A stretch of 64,000 nucleotides of DNA from the NCBI RefSeq assembly GCF_014502795.1, contig NZ_JACVHF010000012.1, positions 49,484 through 113,483 on the forward strand, given 5' to 3'. This DNA is from Heliobacterium chlorum (GTDB lineage Bacteria > Bacillota > Desulfitobacteriia > Heliobacteriales > Heliobacteriaceae). Numbering within the stretch: position 1 is the first letter of the stretch; the number at the start of each line of letters is the position of its first letter. Under the pieces are notes generated by a model that saw nothing but the letters and a program-made list of their open reading frames with translations, did no database searches and was not told where the DNA came from. The position numbers were made by a program, and so were the translations under genes. This document shows positions 1 to 10,971 of this stretch, in pieces.

Positions 1-314
1 TGTTATGCATCCGTGTAATGGGCGGCTCCTTCCGGAGATATGCTTCCGTGGGAGATATCATTATCGCTTCCGTTAAAGAAGCAACGCCCGGCGGCGTGGT
101 TAAAAAAGGGGATGTCGTCAAAGCCGTGGTTGTGCGTACCCGCAAATCGATCAAACGGCCTGACGGCTCCTACATTCGCTTCAGCGAAAACGCCGCAGTT
201 ATCATCAATGATCAAAAGAACCCACGGGGCACCCGTATTTTCGGGCCTGTAGCCCGTGAACTCCGGGACCGCGACTTTATGAAGATTATCTCCCTGGCCC
301 CGGAAGTACTGTAG
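1..314 (+). CDS. rplN: 50S ribosomal protein L14 (5' end cut off)
   Basis: This is the C-terminal part of L14, a 23S rRNA-binding protein at the subunit interface. The reading frame is already open at base 3 (L-C-I-R-V-M-G-G-S), so the true start lies upstream of the window. The visible residues include the conserved stretches around [15 protein letters not shown] and [13 protein letters not shown], and the protein ends in the usual ISLAPEVL. It is directly followed by rplX, as expected in the spc operon. The identification is secure; only the N-terminal 20 or so residues are missing. Confidence 0.97.
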   Translation, partial: LCIRVMGGSFRRYASVGDIIIASVKEATPGGVVKKGDVVKAVVVRTRKSIKRPDGSYIRFSENAAVIINDQKNPRGTRIFGPVARELRDRDFMKIISLAPEVL

Positions 315-333
315 GGCGGAGGTGAAATGCACC

Positions 334-675
334 GTGGCCAACCCGAAGGTGAAAGTGCACGTCAAAAAAGGAGACCTCGTCCAAGTGATCAGCGGTAAAG
401 ACGCTGGCAAAAAGGGCAAAGTGCTCCAAGTGATTCCTGATAAACATCGCGTCGTTGTTGAGAAAATCAACCTCGTCAAGCGCCATACCAAACCGACGCA
501 AGCCAACCCGCAAGGCGGCATCATTGAAAAAGAGGCTCCCCTGGACGCCTCCAACGTGATGATCTTCTGCTCCAAATGCGACCGGCCCGTTCGGATTGCG
601 AAGAAGTTCCTGGAAAACGGCGAAAAAGTACGTATCTGCCGCATTTGCGGAGAAGTACTCGATACAGATAAGTAA
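334..675 (+). CDS. rplX: 50S ribosomal protein L24
   Basis: L24 is an assembly initiator that binds the 5' domain of 23S rRNA. The N-terminal KOW motif ([21 protein letters not shown]) is clear, and the C-terminal part has two CxxC pairs (CSKC and CRIC), a zinc-ribbon-like form. I chose the GTG at 334 because GGAGG at 318-322 lies 11 bases upstream and it gives the normal start MANPKVKVH. The in-frame GTG at 322 overlaps that ribosome binding site and would add four residues. Confidence 0.96.
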   Translation: MANPKVKVHVKKGDLVQVISGKDAGKKGKVLQVIPDKHRVVVEKINLVKRHTKPTQANPQGGIIEKEAPLDASNVMIFCSKCDRPVRIAKKFLENGEKVRICRICGEVLDTDK

Positions 676-701
676 CCCTCGTCAGAGAGGAGGTCAGCAG
701 T

Positions 702-1244
702 TTGGCCCGACTGAGAGATAAAATCCAAAACGACGTTAACACTGCCATGATGCAGAAGTTTGGATATAAAAACGTCATGCAAATTCCCAAGCTGGAAAAA
801 GTGGTCATCAACATGGGTCTCGGTGAATCGATTGCGAACCCGAAAGCCCTCGATGCCGCTGTCGGCGACCTGACCAAGATCACCGGTCAAAAACCGGTCG
901 TAACTACGGCCAAAAAATCCATCGCCGGCTTCAAGCTTCGGGAAGGTATGAAAATCGGTTGCAAAGTGACCCTGCGTGGGGAGCGCATGTTTGACTTCGT
1001 TGACAAACTGGTCAGCGTATCCCTGCCCCGGGTTCGCGATTTCCGCGGCGTTAGCCCGAAATCCTTTGACGGCCGTGGGAACTACACCCTGGGTCTCAAA
1101 GAACAACTGATTTTCCCTGAAATTGAGTACGACAAAATCGATCGTCTGCGCGGGATGGACGTCACCTTCGTTACAACCGCCAAGACCGACGAAGAGGCCC
1201 GTGAATTCCTTCGGCTGATCGGAATGCCATTCCGCGCCGAATAA
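702..1244 (+). CDS. rplE: 50S ribosomal protein L5
   Basis: L5 binds 5S rRNA and forms part of the central protuberance. The product has 180 residues, the normal length, with the family motifs [10 protein letters not shown] near residue 34 and [21 protein letters not shown] sequence near 80. Translation starts at TTG behind GAGGAGG (687-693). It lies between rplX and rpsN in standard order. Confidence 0.98.
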   Translation: MARLRDKIQNDVNTAMMQKFGYKNVMQIPKLEKVVINMGLGESIANPKALDAAVGDLTKITGQKPVVTTAKKSIAGFKLREGMKIGCKVTLRGERMFDFVDKLVSVSLPRVRDFRGVSPKSFDGRGNYTLGLKEQLIFPEIEYDKIDRLRGMDVTFVTTAKTDEEAREFLRLIGMPFRAE

Positions 1245-1266
1245 GGCAAGTACAGGAGGGAAACTC

Positions 1267-1452
1267 GTGGCAAAGACATCCATGAAAGTGAAACAAAGCC
1301 GTGACCCCAAATTTTCAGTTCGTGCGCACAATCGTTGCAAGATTTGCGGACGCCCTCATGGCTACATGCGGAAATTTGGGATGTGCCGGATTTGCTTCCG
1401 AAACCTGGCCTACAAAGGGGAACTCCCCGGCGTGACCAAGGCCAGTTGGTAA
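1267..1452 (+). CDS. rpsN: 30S ribosomal protein S14, zinc type
   Basis: This is the short 61-residue form of S14 that carries two CxxC pairs (CKIC and CRIC) for zinc. This C+ form is typical of Firmicutes. It starts at a GTG after AGGAGGG. S14 sits in the 30S head near the P and A sites. A zinc-independent paralogue is often found elsewhere in Firmicutes, but none is in this window. Confidence 0.98.
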   Translation: MAKTSMKVKQSRDPKFSVRAHNRCKICGRPHGYMRKFGMCRICFRNLAYKGELPGVTKASW

Positions 1453-1479
1453 AGATACACGGAAGGGGGTTCCAGCCCA

Positions 1480-1878
1480 ATGGTCATGACTGATCCGATC
1501 GCGGATTTTCTGACTCGCATCCGCAATGCCAACATGGTTTACCATGACAAAATAGAAGTTCCTTCGTCCAAGGTCAAACGCGCCGTCGCTGAGATCTTTA
1601 AAAACGAGGGCTTCATCAAAGATGTAGAATACATCGAAGATAATAAACAAGGCCTGCTGCGCCTTTACCTCAAATACGGCCCCAACCGTGAGAAAGTCAT
1701 CACCGGCGTAAAGCGCATCTCGAAACCGGGTCTGCGTGTCTACTGCCGGAAAGAAGAAATCCCGAAAGTCCTTGGCGGACTGGGAACTGCCGTCATCTCC
1801 ACCTCTCATGGTATCATGACGGATAAAGACGCCCGCAAAGCCGGACTCGGCGGAGAAGTTCTCTGCTACATCTGGTAA
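1480..1878 (+). CDS. rpsH: 30S ribosomal protein S8
   Basis: S8 binds the central domain of 16S rRNA and is the translational repressor of the spc operon in E. coli. The 132-residue product has the family N-terminus [13 protein letters not shown] and the C-terminal signature [13 protein letters not shown] followed by GGEVLCYIW. The ATG at 1480 is about ten bases from GGAAGGGGG; a second in-frame ATG at 1486 would be too far from it. Confidence 0.98.
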   Translation: MVMTDPIADFLTRIRNANMVYHDKIEVPSSKVKRAVAEIFKNEGFIKDVEYIEDNKQGLLRLYLKYGPNREKVITGVKRISKPGLRVYCRKEEIPKVLGGLGTAVISTSHGIMTDKDARKAGLGGEVLCYIW

Positions 1879-1921
1879 TCAACCAAGGATTAACGAAGCA
1901 CACACAGCAGGAGGTGTGACC

Positions 1922-2473
1922 ATGTCACGGATTGGCAGGAAGCCCGTGCCGATTCCGGCCGGTGTTACCGTCACGATCGACGGAAACGTCGTCGCTGTAA
2001 AAGGCCCCAAAGGCCAGCTCAGCCGGGAACTGCATAAAGATATGACCGTTACGGTGGAAGAGAGCACTATTAAGGTGACTCGTCCGAGCGACGAAAAGAA
2101 TCACCGCGCCCTGCACGGCCTCTCTCGTACCCTCGTCGCCAATATGGTCGAAGGGGTAACCCAAGGTTTTAGCAAAAACCTCGACCTCGTCGGTGTCGGT
2201 TACCGGGCCGCCAAACAAGGCAAGAAACTGGTTCTCACCGTCGGTTACAGCCATCCCGTTGAAATCGATCCTGGTGAAGGACTGGAAGTTGAAGTTCCTG
2301 CCCCGACGAAAATCATCGTCAAGGGCATTGATAAAGAAAAGGTTGGCGCTCTCGCCGCCAACATTCGTTCCGTACGTGAGCCTGAGCCCTATAAAGGCAA
2401 AGGTATCAAGTACGATACCGAAGTAATCCGTCGCAAAGTTGGTAAGACCGGCGGTAAAAAAGGCAAAAAATAG
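1922..2473 (+). CDS. rplF: 50S ribosomal protein L6
   Basis: L6 lies near the factor-binding centre of the 50S subunit. The product shows [14 protein letters not shown] at the start, [19 protein letters not shown] in the middle and a C-terminal [11 protein letters not shown] signature. I chose ATG 1922, preceded by AGGAGGTG; the in-frame GTG at 1916 is part of that ribosome binding site. The tail is very basic ([10 protein letters not shown]). Confidence 0.98.
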   Translation: MSRIGRKPVPIPAGVTVTIDGNVVAVKGPKGQLSRELHKDMTVTVEESTIKVTRPSDEKNHRALHGLSRTLVANMVEGVTQGFSKNLDLVGVGYRAAKQGKKLVLTVGYSHPVEIDPGEGLEVEVPAPTKIIVKGIDKEKVGALAANIRSVREPEPYKGKGIKYDTEVIRRKVGKTGGKKGKK

Positions 2474-2506
2474 CCCTAACCCCAGGTCGAAGGGAGTGAG
2501 CCCGAA

Positions 2507-2875
2507 GTGATCAAAAGAATTGACCGCGATGCCGCTCGTCAGAAAAAGCATATGCGGATCCGCAGACGGGTTGTAGGCAACCAAGAACGTCCTCGCCTGT
2601 CCGTGTTTCGCAGTCTGAATCATATCTACGCGCAAGTCATCAACGATACCACCGGTCAAACTCTGGTGGCCGCCTCCAGCCTTGATAACGAGTTCAAGGA
2701 GGCCAACCTCTCCGGCGGCAACATCGAAGGGGCCCAAAAGGTCGGCGAACTCGTCGCCAAAAAAGCCCTGGAGAAAGGCATTGACAAGGTGGTCTTTGAC
2801 CGGGGTGGATACATCTACCACGGCCGGGTTGCTGCCTTAGCCGAGGCTGCCCGGGAAGCGGGGCTGCAATTCTAA
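2507..2875 (+). CDS. rplR: 50S ribosomal protein L18
   Basis: L18 binds 5S rRNA together with L5. The product has 122 residues with the arginine-rich N-terminus ([17 protein letters not shown]) and the C-terminal [21 protein letters not shown] signature. It starts at GTG after a GGGAG ribosome binding site. Order and spacing to rplF and rpsE are standard. Confidence 0.98.
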   Translation: MIKRIDRDAARQKKHMRIRRRVVGNQERPRLSVFRSLNHIYAQVINDTTGQTLVAASSLDNEFKEANLSGGNIEGAQKVGELVAKKALEKGIDKVVFDRGGYIYHGRVAALAEAAREAGLQF

Positions 2876-2899
2876 GCTTCGCATAAAGGAGGGAAAAGA

Positions 2900-3400
2900 A
2901 TGGCAAGAATAGACGCGACTGGACTGGAACTTACCGAAAAAGTCGTCTATATCAACCGCGTCGCCAAAGTGGTCAAAGGCGGTCGCCGCTTCTCCTTTAG
3001 TGCCCTGGTGGTCGTCGGTGACGGCAAAGGCCACGTCGGGTTCGGATTGGGAAAAGCTGGTGAAGTGCCTGAAGCGATCCGCAAGGGCGTGGAAGACGCG
3101 AAGAAAAACCTGATTTTAGTTCCTATCGTAGGAACGACGATTCCTCATCCCATCAATGGCCGTTTTGGCGCCGGACAAGTATTGCTTAAGCCGGCTTCCA
3201 AAGGTACCGGTGTTATCGCCGGCGGCCCTGTCCGTGCCGTGCTGGAATTGGCCGGGATTCATGACATCCTGACCAAGTCCCTCGGTTCGAACAACGCAAA
3301 CAATATGGTCCGTGCGACCTTCGAAGGATTGCGCAGCCTGAAACGAGCTGAAGACGTCGCTAAACTGCGTGGTAAAACGGTCGAAGAGATTACTGGTTAA
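2900..3400 (+). CDS. rpsE: 30S ribosomal protein S5
   Basis: S5 shapes the mRNA entry region and decoding fidelity. The product has 166 residues with the double-stranded RNA-binding N-terminal domain ([19 protein letters not shown]) and a C-terminal domain with [23 protein letters not shown] lies just upstream of the ATG. Confidence 0.98.
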   Translation: MARIDATGLELTEKVVYINRVAKVVKGGRRFSFSALVVVGDGKGHVGFGLGKAGEVPEAIRKGVEDAKKNLILVPIVGTTIPHPINGRFGAGQVLLKPASKGTGVIAGGPVRAVLELAGIHDILTKSLGSNNANNMVRATFEGLRSLKRAEDVAKLRGKTVEEITG

Positions 3401-3412
3401 GGAGGGGCATCC

Positions 3413-3601
3413 GTGGCGAACAAACTGAAAATCACCTGGGTGAAAAGTGCCATCGGTTACCCCAAAAACCAGAAACTCACCGTGGCCACCCTGGGACTGA
3501 AAAAGCTCAATCACACTGTCATCCATGACGATACCCCTGCCATCCGCGGCATGATTAAAACGGTTTCGCACCTGGTGACCGTGGAAGAACTGGAAGCCTA
3601 A
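3413..3601 (+). CDS. rpmD: 50S ribosomal protein L30
   Basis: This small 62-residue protein starts at GTG after GGAGGGG and has the L30 core ([17 protein letters not shown], then GLKKLNHTV). It sits between rpsE and rplO as in other Firmicutes and Proteobacteria. Confidence 0.97.
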   Translation: MANKLKITWVKSAIGYPKNQKLTVATLGLKKLNHTVIHDDTPAIRGMIKTVSHLVTVEELEA

Positions 3602-3619
3602 GGCAAGGAGGTGTACCCT

Positions 3620-4063
3620 TTGCAACTCCATGAACTGAAACCTGCAGCGGGCTCTCGCCAAAAACCCTGGCGGAAAGGCCAAGGCATCGGTTCGGGCAAT
3701 GGCAAAACGGCCGGTAAAGGCCATAAAGGTCAAAACGCCCGTTCCGGCGGCGGTGTCCGTCCTGGTTTTGAAGGCGGTCAACAACCGTTGCAACGCCGAA
3801 TTCCTAAGCGCGGATTCTCCAACTATCCGTTCAAGAAAGAATACGCCGTTGTCAACATTCAGGACCTAGCGGTCTTTGATGCTGGAACCGTCGTCACACC
3901 GGAACTGCTGCTTGAATGTAAAATCATCAAAAAAATCAAAGACGGCGTAAAGCTTTTGGCCAACGGAGAGATCGACAAAGCTCTGACGGTCAAACTCCAC
4001 GGGGTGAGTGAGGCTGCCGCTGAAAAGATTAAAGCTGCGGGCGGCCAAGTTGAGGTGATGTAA
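3620..4063 (+). CDS. rplO: 50S ribosomal protein L15
   Basis: L15 is a late 50S assembly protein. The glycine- and basic-rich N-terminal extension ([20 protein letters not shown]) and the [15 protein letters not shown] signature are clear. I chose TTG 3620 ([11 protein letters not shown]) because it sits correctly behind AAGGAGGTG at 3605-3613; the in-frame GTG at 3611 is inside that ribosome binding site. Confidence 0.97.
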   Translation: MQLHELKPAAGSRQKPWRKGQGIGSGNGKTAGKGHKGQNARSGGGVRPGFEGGQQPLQRRIPKRGFSNYPFKKEYAVVNIQDLAVFDAGTVVTPELLLECKIIKKIKDGVKLLANGEIDKALTVKLHGVSEAAAEKIKAAGGQVEVM

Positions 4064-4066
4064 ATC

Positions 4067-5335
4067 ATGTCCACACTCGTGGGCACCCTCCAAAATGCCT
4101 GGAAGATCTCGGATTTGCGGACGAAAATCGCCTATACGCTGGTGATGTTCCTTATCTTCCGTATCGGCGCCCATATTCCGGTACCAGGCATTAACCGTGC
4201 AGCGATTGAGCAGTTGATGAACACGGGATCGCTCTTCGGGTTCTTCGATGTAATCTCCGGTGGTTCTTTCCGGAAATTCTCCGTATTCGCGATGAGCATC
4301 ACGCCCTACATCAACGCATCGATTATCATGCAGCTTCTGACCGTCGTTATTCCCCGTTTGGAGCAACTGGCCAAAGAAGGGGAAGACGGTCGGAGAAAAA
4401 TCACCGAATACACCCGTTACTTTACCATCGTCCTCGCCTTCATTCAGGCCATCGGCTTGTCCTACGGCCTGACAGGCGCCGTATCCAACCCGAACATCTG
4501 GAGTTACCTGCTTATCGCCACCACCTTGACGGCAGGCACGGCCTTCCTCATGTGGATCGGTGAGCGGATCACAGAAAACGGCATTGGCAACGGAATTTCT
4601 CTCATCATCTTCGCCGGGATCGTATCTCGTCTGCCTTCTGGGATTATGACATTAGTCGAATATGTTCGTGTCGGTACCACAAACATCTTGAACGCTGCGT
4701 TGTTTGTGCTCATCGCCGCCGCGACCATTGCCGGCATCATCTACATCAACGAAGGTCAGCGGCGGATCCCGGTCAACTATGCGAAGCGTCAAGTGGGACG
4801 TCGAGTCTACGGCGGGCAGAACACGCACATTCCGATGCGCGTGAACATGGCCGGGGTTATCCCAGTCATCTTTGCCTCCTCCATCTTGGCCTTCCCGACG
4901 ACGATTGCCGCTTTCTTCCCTGGTTCACCGATCGGGCAATGGTTCCAAAGCTATTTTGCCTTCGGTTCCTTCTTGCATAGTGTCTTCTATGCAGTATTGA
5001 TTCTCTTCTTCGCCTACTTCTACACGGCGATCACCTTCAACCCTGTTGAAGTGGCCGATAACTTGAAGAAGTACGGCGGATTCATTCCGGGTATTCGACC
5101 TGGGAAACCGACAGCCGATTATTTCGGTAAAGTCATGGGCCGCATCACCCTCGTTGGTGGTCTTTTCTTGGCAGTCATCTCACTGCTGCCGACATTTATC
5201 ATCAAGTTCACGGGCATATCGAACATCTACTTCGGCGGTACAGCGCTGCTGATCGTTGTCGGTGTTGCTTTGGATACGATGAAACAAATGGAATCCAACA
5301 TGTTGATGCGGAACTACCAAGGATTTATGAAATAG
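4067..5335 (+). CDS. secY: Protein translocase subunit SecY
   Basis: SecY is the channel-forming membrane subunit of the Sec translocon. The product has 422 residues, with the amphipathic N-terminus (AWKISDLRTKIAYTLVMFLIFRIGAHIPVPG), about ten hydrophobic segments, and the plug-region GGSFRKFSVFAMSITPYINASI. The large cytoplasmic loop contains the family motif PVNYAKR. It starts three bases after rplO ends. The 128-bp gap before adk contains structured DNA described separately. Confidence 0.98.
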   Translation: MSTLVGTLQNAWKISDLRTKIAYTLVMFLIFRIGAHIPVPGINRAAIEQLMNTGSLFGFFDVISGGSFRKFSVFAMSITPYINASIIMQLLTVVIPRLEQLAKEGEDGRRKITEYTRYFTIVLAFIQAIGLSYGLTGAVSNPNIWSYLLIATTLTAGTAFLMWIGERITENGIGNGISLIIFAGIVSRLPSGIMTLVEYVRVGTTNILNAALFVLIAAATIAGIIYINEGQRRIPVNYAKRQVGRRVYGGQNTHIPMRVNMAGVIPVIFASSILAFPTTIAAFFPGSPIGQWFQSYFAFGSFLHSVFYAVLILFFAYFYTAITFNPVEVADNLKKYGGFIPGIRPGKPTADYFGKVMGRITLVGGLFLAVISLLPTFIIKFTGISNIYFGGTALLIVVGVALDTMKQMESNMLMRNYQGFMK

Positions 5336-5347
5336 AAGATAAAATGT

Positions 5348-6114
<767 letters not shown>

Positions 6115-6870
6115 ATGATCGTCTTGAAAACCGCCCGGGAACTCGCCTATATGCGGGACGCCGGGCGGATTGTGGCCGAAACTCTACAAGAGATGGAAAA
6201 AGCAGTGAAGCCGGGTGTTACGACGGCCGAGTTGGATGCGAAAGCCGAAGACTACATCCGTCAACAAGGGGCTAAGCCTTCCTTTAAAGGATATCAAGGC
6301 TTCCCGGCGACGATTTGCTCCTCCATCAACGAACAAGTTGTCCATGGCATACCAGGTTTACGTAAACTTGAAAATGGGGATATTATCAGTATTGACGTCG
6401 GTGCGTCTGTAAATGATTACCACGGAGATGCAGCGATTACCGTTCCTGTCGGTGAAATCGATGCAGAACTGCAGCGACTGCTGGACGTAACGCGCCAGTC
6501 GTTGCACGTAGGAATCGAGCAAGCCCGCATCGGTAATCGACTCTTTGATATTTCCCACGCGATTCAAGAATACGTCGAAGATAATCGTTTCTCCGTTGTT
6601 CGCCAATTCGTGGGGCACGGCATCGGTAAAAAGATGCATGAGGAACCTCAAGTGCCCAATTACGGACCGGCGGGCCGGGGACCGAGACTTCAGGCTGGCA
6701 TGACCCTCGCCATCGAACCGATGGTTAATGCCGGAACCTGGGAGGTCGAGACCAAGGAGGACCAGTGGACGGTGGTCACAAAAGACATGAAGCCGTCTGC
6801 CCATTTTGAGCATACCATCGCCATTACCGATGATGGACCGGAAATTCTCACCCGCACCCGTGGAGCCTAA
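6115..6870 (+). CDS. map: Type I methionine aminopeptidase
   Basis: The enzyme removes the initiator methionine from nascent proteins. The product has 251 residues with the pitta-bread fold metal ligands recognisable in [17 protein letters not shown] (two Asp), [13 protein letters not shown] (His), TLAIEPM (Glu) and the C-terminal HFEHTIAI (Glu). It starts directly after the adk stop codon. The location between adk and infA matches other Firmicutes. Confidence 0.98.
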   Translation: MIVLKTARELAYMRDAGRIVAETLQEMEKAVKPGVTTAELDAKAEDYIRQQGAKPSFKGYQGFPATICSSINEQVVHGIPGLRKLENGDIISIDVGASVNDYHGDAAITVPVGEIDAELQRLLDVTRQSLHVGIEQARIGNRLFDISHAIQEYVEDNRFSVVRQFVGHGIGKKMHEEPQVPNYGPAGRGPRLQAGMTLAIEPMVNAGTWEVETKEDQWTVVTKDMKPSAHFEHTIAITDDGPEILTRTRGA

Positions 6871-6873
6871 TCC

Positions 6874-7164
6874 ATGGCCGTAGGGCAAGTCACTCCGGGC
6901 CAACTGGTTCTCTCCCGGAACGGAAGGGATCAGAACCGGTATTTTCTGGTGTTGAAGATTCTCGACCCCGATTACCTTCTGATTGCAGATGGGCGCTATC
7001 GTAAAGTGGACACCCCGAAGAAGAAGAAGGTGAAACACCTCCAGTTGACCGAGTTGGTGGTCGCGGAAATCGGCGAAATGCTTCAACAGGGTAAAACTCC
7101 TACCAATACCCAAGTCGACAGCGCTATTCGCCAACTGCTGGAGACGGTGGAGGTTGGTCTGTAA
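6874..7164 (+). CDS. KOW-domain RNA-binding protein
   Basis: A 96-residue protein with an N-terminal KOW-like fold ([25 protein letters not shown] sequence) resembling the L14e/L6e/L27e group, followed by a lysine cluster ([10 protein letters not shown]) and a helical tail. Genes of this kind occur between map and infA in many Clostridia. It starts three bases after map ends. A ribosome-associated or rRNA-binding role is likely from family and position, but no specific function can be read from the sequence. Confidence 0.85.
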   Translation: MAVGQVTPGQLVLSRNGRDQNRYFLVLKILDPDYLLIADGRYRKVDTPKKKKVKHLQLTELVVAEIGEMLQQGKTPTNTQVDSAIRQLLETVEVGL

Positions 7165-7187
7165 AATCAAGGAGGCTGGAAATCCTT

Positions 7188-7406
7188 ATGTCCAAGACGG
7201 ACGTTATCGAAGTTGAGGGCCGAGTCGTCGAGCCTCTGCCAAATGCCATGTTCACTGTCGAGCTGGAAAACGGGCACCAAGTTCTTGCCCATGTATCAGG
7301 CAAGATCCGGATGAACTTTATTCGAATCCTCCCCGGCGACCGGGTGACGGTGGAACTCTCACCGTACGACCTATCACGGGGACGAATCACATACCGCTTT
7401 AAGTAA
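7188..7406 (+). CDS. infA: Translation initiation factor IF-1
   Basis: IF-1 is a 72-residue OB-fold protein that binds the 30S A site during initiation. The sequence [21 protein letters not shown], then [16 protein letters not shown] and the C-terminal [13 protein letters not shown] are diagnostic. AAGGAGG precedes the ATG. Position between the KOW gene and rpmJ is typical. Confidence 0.98.
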   Translation: MSKTDVIEVEGRVVEPLPNAMFTVELENGHQVLAHVSGKIRMNFIRILPGDRVTVELSPYDLSRGRITYRFK

Positions 7407-7432
7407 CAGCCCCCCCAGAGGAGGGAATTGAC

Positions 7433-7546
7433 ATGAAAGTACGGCCTTCCGTGAAAACGATCTGCGACAAATGCAAGATCATTAAACGCAAAGGCAAAGT
7501 CATGGTCATTTGCGAAAACCCGAAACACAAACAAAAACAAGGTTAA
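7433..7546 (+). CDS. rpmJ: 50S ribosomal protein L36
   Basis: This 37-residue protein starts with [15 protein letters not shown] and ends NPKHKQKQG. It carries the zinc-ribbon ligands of the common L36 form: a CxxC pair, a later Cys and a His. GAGGAGGG lies just upstream of the ATG. It lies between infA and rpsM, as expected. Confidence 0.98.
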   Translation: MKVRPSVKTICDKCKIIKRKGKVMVICENPKHKQKQG

Positions 7547-7570
7547 CAACCGGGAGGTGCATTCACCCAT

Positions 7571-7942
7571 ATGGCACGTATCGCCGGCATCGACCTTCCC
7601 CGGGATAAGCGGATTGAAATCGCGCTGACCTATATTTTTGGGATTGGTCGCCCAACTGCCCAACAGATCCTAGCCTCCGCCGGTGTCAACCCTGACACCC
7701 GGACCCGGGACTTGACGGATGACGAAGTAGCCCGTCTGCGGGAATACATCGATAAAAACATCACCGTCGAAGGGGATCTGCGCCGCGAAACTTCCTTGAA
7801 CATCAAACGGCTCATGGAAATCGGCTGCTACCGCGGTCTGCGCCACCGTCGTGGCTTGCCTGTCCGTGGTCAGCGCACCAAAACCAACGCTCGTACCCGT
7901 AAAGGTCCTGCTCGGACCGTTGCTGGTAAGAAGAAGAAGTAA
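7571..7942 (+). CDS. rpsM: 30S ribosomal protein S13
   Basis: S13 is a head protein contacting the 50S subunit. The 123-residue product has [21 protein letters not shown] at the start, the signature [20 protein letters not shown], and a basic C-terminal tail. GGGAGG is upstream of the ATG. Confidence 0.98.
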   Translation: MARIAGIDLPRDKRIEIALTYIFGIGRPTAQQILASAGVNPDTRTRDLTDDEVARLREYIDKNITVEGDLRRETSLNIKRLMEIGCYRGLRHRRGLPVRGQRTKTNARTRKGPARTVAGKKKK

Positions 7943-7959
7943 GGGGGCGAAGCTAGGTA

Positions 7960-8352
7960 ATGGCTGCACGTCGCGTAACCCGTACCAAACGGAAAGAACG
8001 CAAACATGTGGACCGGGGCATCGCCCATATCAAGTCCACCTTCAACAATACCATCGTCACGATCACCGACACCACAGGCAACACCCTGTCCTGGGCATCT
8101 GCGGGTGTTCTCGGATTCAAAGGTTCGAGAAAGTCCACCCCTTTTGCGGCACAAATGGCTGCCGAATCGGCCGCCAAAGAAGCTATGGAACATGGCCTGC
8201 GGGAAGTCGAATGCTTAGTGAAAGGCCCTGGCTCCGGACGGGAAGCGGCTATCCGCTCTCTGCAAGCTGCCGGCCTGGAAGTCAGCATGATCAAAGACGT
8301 CACTCCCATTCCGCATAACGGTTGCCGGCCGCCGAAACGCCGCCGCGTATAA
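7960..8352 (+). CDS. rpsK: 30S ribosomal protein S11
   Basis: S11 forms part of the platform near the E site. The product has 130 residues with [35 protein letters not shown] and the C-terminal [12 protein letters not shown], all diagnostic. It follows rpsM by 17 bases. Confidence 0.98.
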   Translation: MAARRVTRTKRKERKHVDRGIAHIKSTFNNTIVTITDTTGNTLSWASAGVLGFKGSRKSTPFAAQMAAESAAKEAMEHGLREVECLVKGPGSGREAAIRSLQAAGLEVSMIKDVTPIPHNGCRPPKRRRV

Positions 8353-8379
8353 TACTCACTTAGGAGGTGCATTCGCAGA

Positions 8380-9006
8380 ATGGCTCGATACACCGGCCCT
8401 GTATGCCGCCTGTGCCGTCGGGAAGGGGCTAAATTATACCTCAAAGGTGATCGCTGTTACACCGGAAAGTGCGCCGTCGACCGCCGGACCTACGCGCCCG
8501 GACAGCACGGTCAAGGACGGAAAAAGATCTCCGAATACGGTCTGCAGCTGCGTGAAAAACAAAAAGCTCGCCGCATCTACGGTATTTTGGAAGGTCAATT
8601 CCGCACGTACTTCTCCAAAGCCGATCGCCAGCAAGGCATTACCGGTCACAACTTACTTCGCTTGCTCGAGCGTCGTCTCGACAACGTCGTATTCCGACTC
8701 GGCTTTGCCCGCTCCCGGAACGAAGCTCGTCAATTCGTTCTGCACAACCACTTTACCCTGAACGGACACAAAGTAAACATCGCTTCCATCCAACTGCGGG
8801 TCGGCGATGTGATCCAACTGAAAGAAAAGAGCAAAGATACCCCGCTCTTTAAAGAAATTGTTGCGAGCCTCGGGCAGAAAACTCCTCCGGCTTGGCTTGA
8901 ACTCGATGTCAACAACCTCTCCGGTCGGGTTGTCGCTCTACCCAATCGGGAAGACATTGACACCACGGTCCAAGAACACCTCATCGTCGAATTGTACTCC
9001 CGGTAG
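8380..9006 (+). CDS. rpsD: 30S ribosomal protein S4
   Basis: S4 is a primary 16S rRNA-binding protein. The 208-residue product has the N-terminal cysteine cluster (CRLCRREG, then [11 protein letters not shown]), which suggests the zinc-binding form, and the S4 RNA-binding domain ([22 protein letters not shown]) in the middle. It is in the alpha operon before rpoA, where Clostridia usually have it; in Bacillus it is elsewhere. Confidence 0.98.
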   Translation: MARYTGPVCRLCRREGAKLYLKGDRCYTGKCAVDRRTYAPGQHGQGRKKISEYGLQLREKQKARRIYGILEGQFRTYFSKADRQQGITGHNLLRLLERRLDNVVFRLGFARSRNEARQFVLHNHFTLNGHKVNIASIQLRVGDVIQLKEKSKDTPLFKEIVASLGQKTPPAWLELDVNNLSGRVVALPNREDIDTTVQEHLIVELYSR

Positions 9007-9052
9007 TAATTAGGGTTTCTCCGATTCTCGCCAAGGGAGGGTTCAGCAGTTC

Positions 9053-10000
9053 ATGCTGGAAATCGAAAAACCGAAGATTGAATGTGTCGACCGGAGTGAA
9101 GATGCCACATACGGAAAGTTTGTGGTCGAACCTCTGGAGCGCGGTTACGGGGTGACCCTGGGCAACTCCCTACGTCGCATCCTTCTGTCCTCCCTGCCCG
9201 GGGCGGCCGTTACTTCGGTGAAGATCGAAGGTGTTCTTCACGAGTTCTCCACCATCCCTGGAGTGGTAGAGGACACAACGGATATCATCCTGAACCTGAA
9301 GCTCTTGTCCATCAAGATGTATACCGACGAACCTCGGATCATCCGTGTGGAAGCCGAAGGAGAAGGGGTCGTCACAGGGAAAGATATCATCTGTGATGCC
9401 GATGTGGAAATCCTCAACCCGGATCAGCCCATTGCCACCTTAGATAAAGGCGGTCGCCTGTTTATGGAGATGACTGTGGAGAAAGACCGCGGCTACATGA
9501 CAGCGACCAAACATAAGAAGTCGGAACATGTCATCGGGGTCATCCCCGTAGACGCCAACTTCTCACCGGTCCGTAAGGTAAACTACCGGGTCGAAGACAC
9601 CCGTGTTGGGCAAATTACCAACTACGATCGGCTGATTCTTGAGGTATGGTCCAATGGGAGTTTGACCCCTGAGGAAGCCATCAGTTTATCGGCAAAGATC
9701 ATGAATGACCACCTGAAACTGTTTGTCGGTTTGACCGAAAGCACGGAGAACGTGGAAATCATGGTCGAAAAAGAAGAACGACCGCAAGATAAAGTCTTAG
9801 ATATGACGATTGAAGAACTGGATCTTTCGGTACGTTCTTACAACTGCCTGAAACGGGCGGGGATCAACTCGGTTCGGGATCTAACTTTGAAGACCGAAGA
9901 AGACATGATCAAGGTTCGCAATCTGGGTCGTAAGTCCCTTGAAGAAGTGGATGCCAAACTCAGTGCTCTTGGCTTGTCACTCCGTAAGTCTGAAGACTGA
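9053..10000 (+). CDS. rpoA: RNA polymerase alpha subunit
   Basis: The alpha subunit dimerises to seed RNA polymerase assembly and binds UP elements and activators. The 315-residue product has the N-terminal assembly domain ([20 protein letters not shown]) and a C-terminal domain with the helix-hairpin-helix sequence [17 protein letters not shown] and [11 protein letters not shown]. It follows rpsD by 46 bases. Confidence 0.98.
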   Translation: MLEIEKPKIECVDRSEDATYGKFVVEPLERGYGVTLGNSLRRILLSSLPGAAVTSVKIEGVLHEFSTIPGVVEDTTDIILNLKLLSIKMYTDEPRIIRVEAEGEGVVTGKDIICDADVEILNPDQPIATLDKGGRLFMEMTVEKDRGYMTATKHKKSEHVIGVIPVDANFSPVRKVNYRVEDTRVGQITNYDRLILEVWSNGSLTPEEAISLSAKIMNDHLKLFVGLTESTENVEIMVEKEERPQDKVLDMTIEELDLSVRSYNCLKRAGINSVRDLTLKTEEDMIKVRNLGRKSLEEVDAKLSALGLSLRKSED

Positions 10001-10029
10001 TACTACCCTACCGCAAAGGAGGGAAACAC

Positions 10030-10368
10030 GTGCCTTACCGTAAATTCAGCCGTCCCACCGGTCACCGCCGGGCGCTGCTCCGTAATATTACGACATCCTT
10101 GCTCAAGCATGGAAAAATTACGACGACCGAGCCTAAGGCAAAGGAACTTCGCCGGATCGCGGACAAAATGATCACCCTTGGCAAACAAGGTGACCTGCAT
10201 GCCCGCCGTCAAGCGCTGGCCTACCTGCAGGAAGAGGGAGTCGTCACTCAACTGTTCAGTGAGATTGCCCCTAAATATGCCAACCGGCAAGGCGGATACA
10301 CCCGGGTCATGAAAGCCGGTTTCCGTCGTGGCGATGCCGCCCCTATGTGCATCGTCGAACTGGTTTAA
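10030..10368 (+). CDS. rplQ: 50S ribosomal protein L17
   Basis: L17 lies near the peptide exit tunnel. The 112-residue product starts at GTG with [18 protein letters not shown] and ends with the expected [20 protein letters not shown]. It is the last gene of the operon; a terminator follows 6 bases after its stop codon. Confidence 0.98.
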   Translation: MPYRKFSRPTGHRRALLRNITTSLLKHGKITTTEPKAKELRRIADKMITLGKQGDLHARRQALAYLQEEGVVTQLFSEIAPKYANRQGGYTRVMKAGFRRGDAAPMCIVELV

Positions 10369-10374
10369 GGCGTG

Positions 10375-10395
10375 ACCGGGGCATTCCCGGTTTTT
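10375..10395 (+). terminator. Terminator after rplQ
   Basis: A 6-bp stem, ACCGGG (10375-10380) with CCCGGT (10386-10391), has a 5-base loop and runs into five T residues. It closes the ribosomal protein operon. Confidence 0.8.
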
Positions 10396-10971
10396 AAAGC
10401 CTAGATTTTTGAGGCCCTTTTGGGGTCAGGAATAAGCCATATAGGTTGTACAGTTTTCCCTTTGTGGTTGCTGTCGATGCTGTGGCATGAAAGCAGGTCA
10501 GGGCCAATGATCCGATGGATCAAGGGTTCCTGGCTTTCCTTTTATGCGCGCCAAAAGGCTCACTGCGCCAATGCACCCCTAGGCCGTTGCAGGGAATCGC
10601 TCTGCAATTAGTGTACTAGAGCGCATTAAGGCGGAGTAAGTGCTTGGGGGCCGGGGTGCATCGGATCCGTTCGCTAAGGGCTCCACGGCTGTTCGCTTGG
10701 TTGCTTCGCGGGCGCGCCAAACCTCTGGGCTTTTCTGCATGTGAACCGTGGCGCGCTAATCCGCTCCGCAACCTGCGCTCACGACGCCGTTCCGCCCAAA
10801 ACGCTCACTGCGCCAATGCACCCCTAGCCTGTTGCAAGCTTGCCCTGTTGTTAGTTTACTTAAGCGAATTATAGCGGAATAAGTGCCTTCGAGCCGGGGT
10901 GCGCTGGCTCCGTTTATTAAACGCTTCTAATTACGGCTATCCGTATTGGTCCGGTTTTAGAGAAACGGGGG
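10396..10971. other. Long intergenic region with repeat units
   Basis: This 576-base stretch between rplQ and ecfA1 has no convincing gene. About 10558-10912 is occupied by a composite repeat: two related segments of about 110 bases (10558-10668 and 10802-10912) flank the core element at 10653-10824. Short open frames at 10420-10611 and 10644-10874 run through the repeat, have no ribosome binding site and do not look like proteins. I see no clear promoter for ecfA1. Confidence 0.7.
10653..10824. repeat. Intergenic repeat with inverted ends, copy 1
   Basis: A 172-base element starting GGGGTGCATCGG and ending GCCAATGCACCCC, so the ends are imperfect inverted repeats. It is highly similar along its whole length to 63552-63725. 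The middle segment (10690-10740) is almost identical in both copies. It resembles a miniature inverted-repeat or REP-like element; no transposase is nearby. Truncated ends of the same element occur at 10549-10580 (right end) and 10893-10912 (left end). Confidence 0.85.

Noticed and set aside
3..1340. A 445-codon minus-strand frame opposite rplN-rplX-rplE
   Set aside because: It lies wholly opposite well-identified ribosomal protein genes and has no recognisable domain.
10420..10874. Two open reading frames of 63 and 76 codons after rplQ
   Set aside because: They run through the composite repeat, have no ribosome binding site, and the second changes with the repeat. They look like chance frames in GC-rich repeat DNA.
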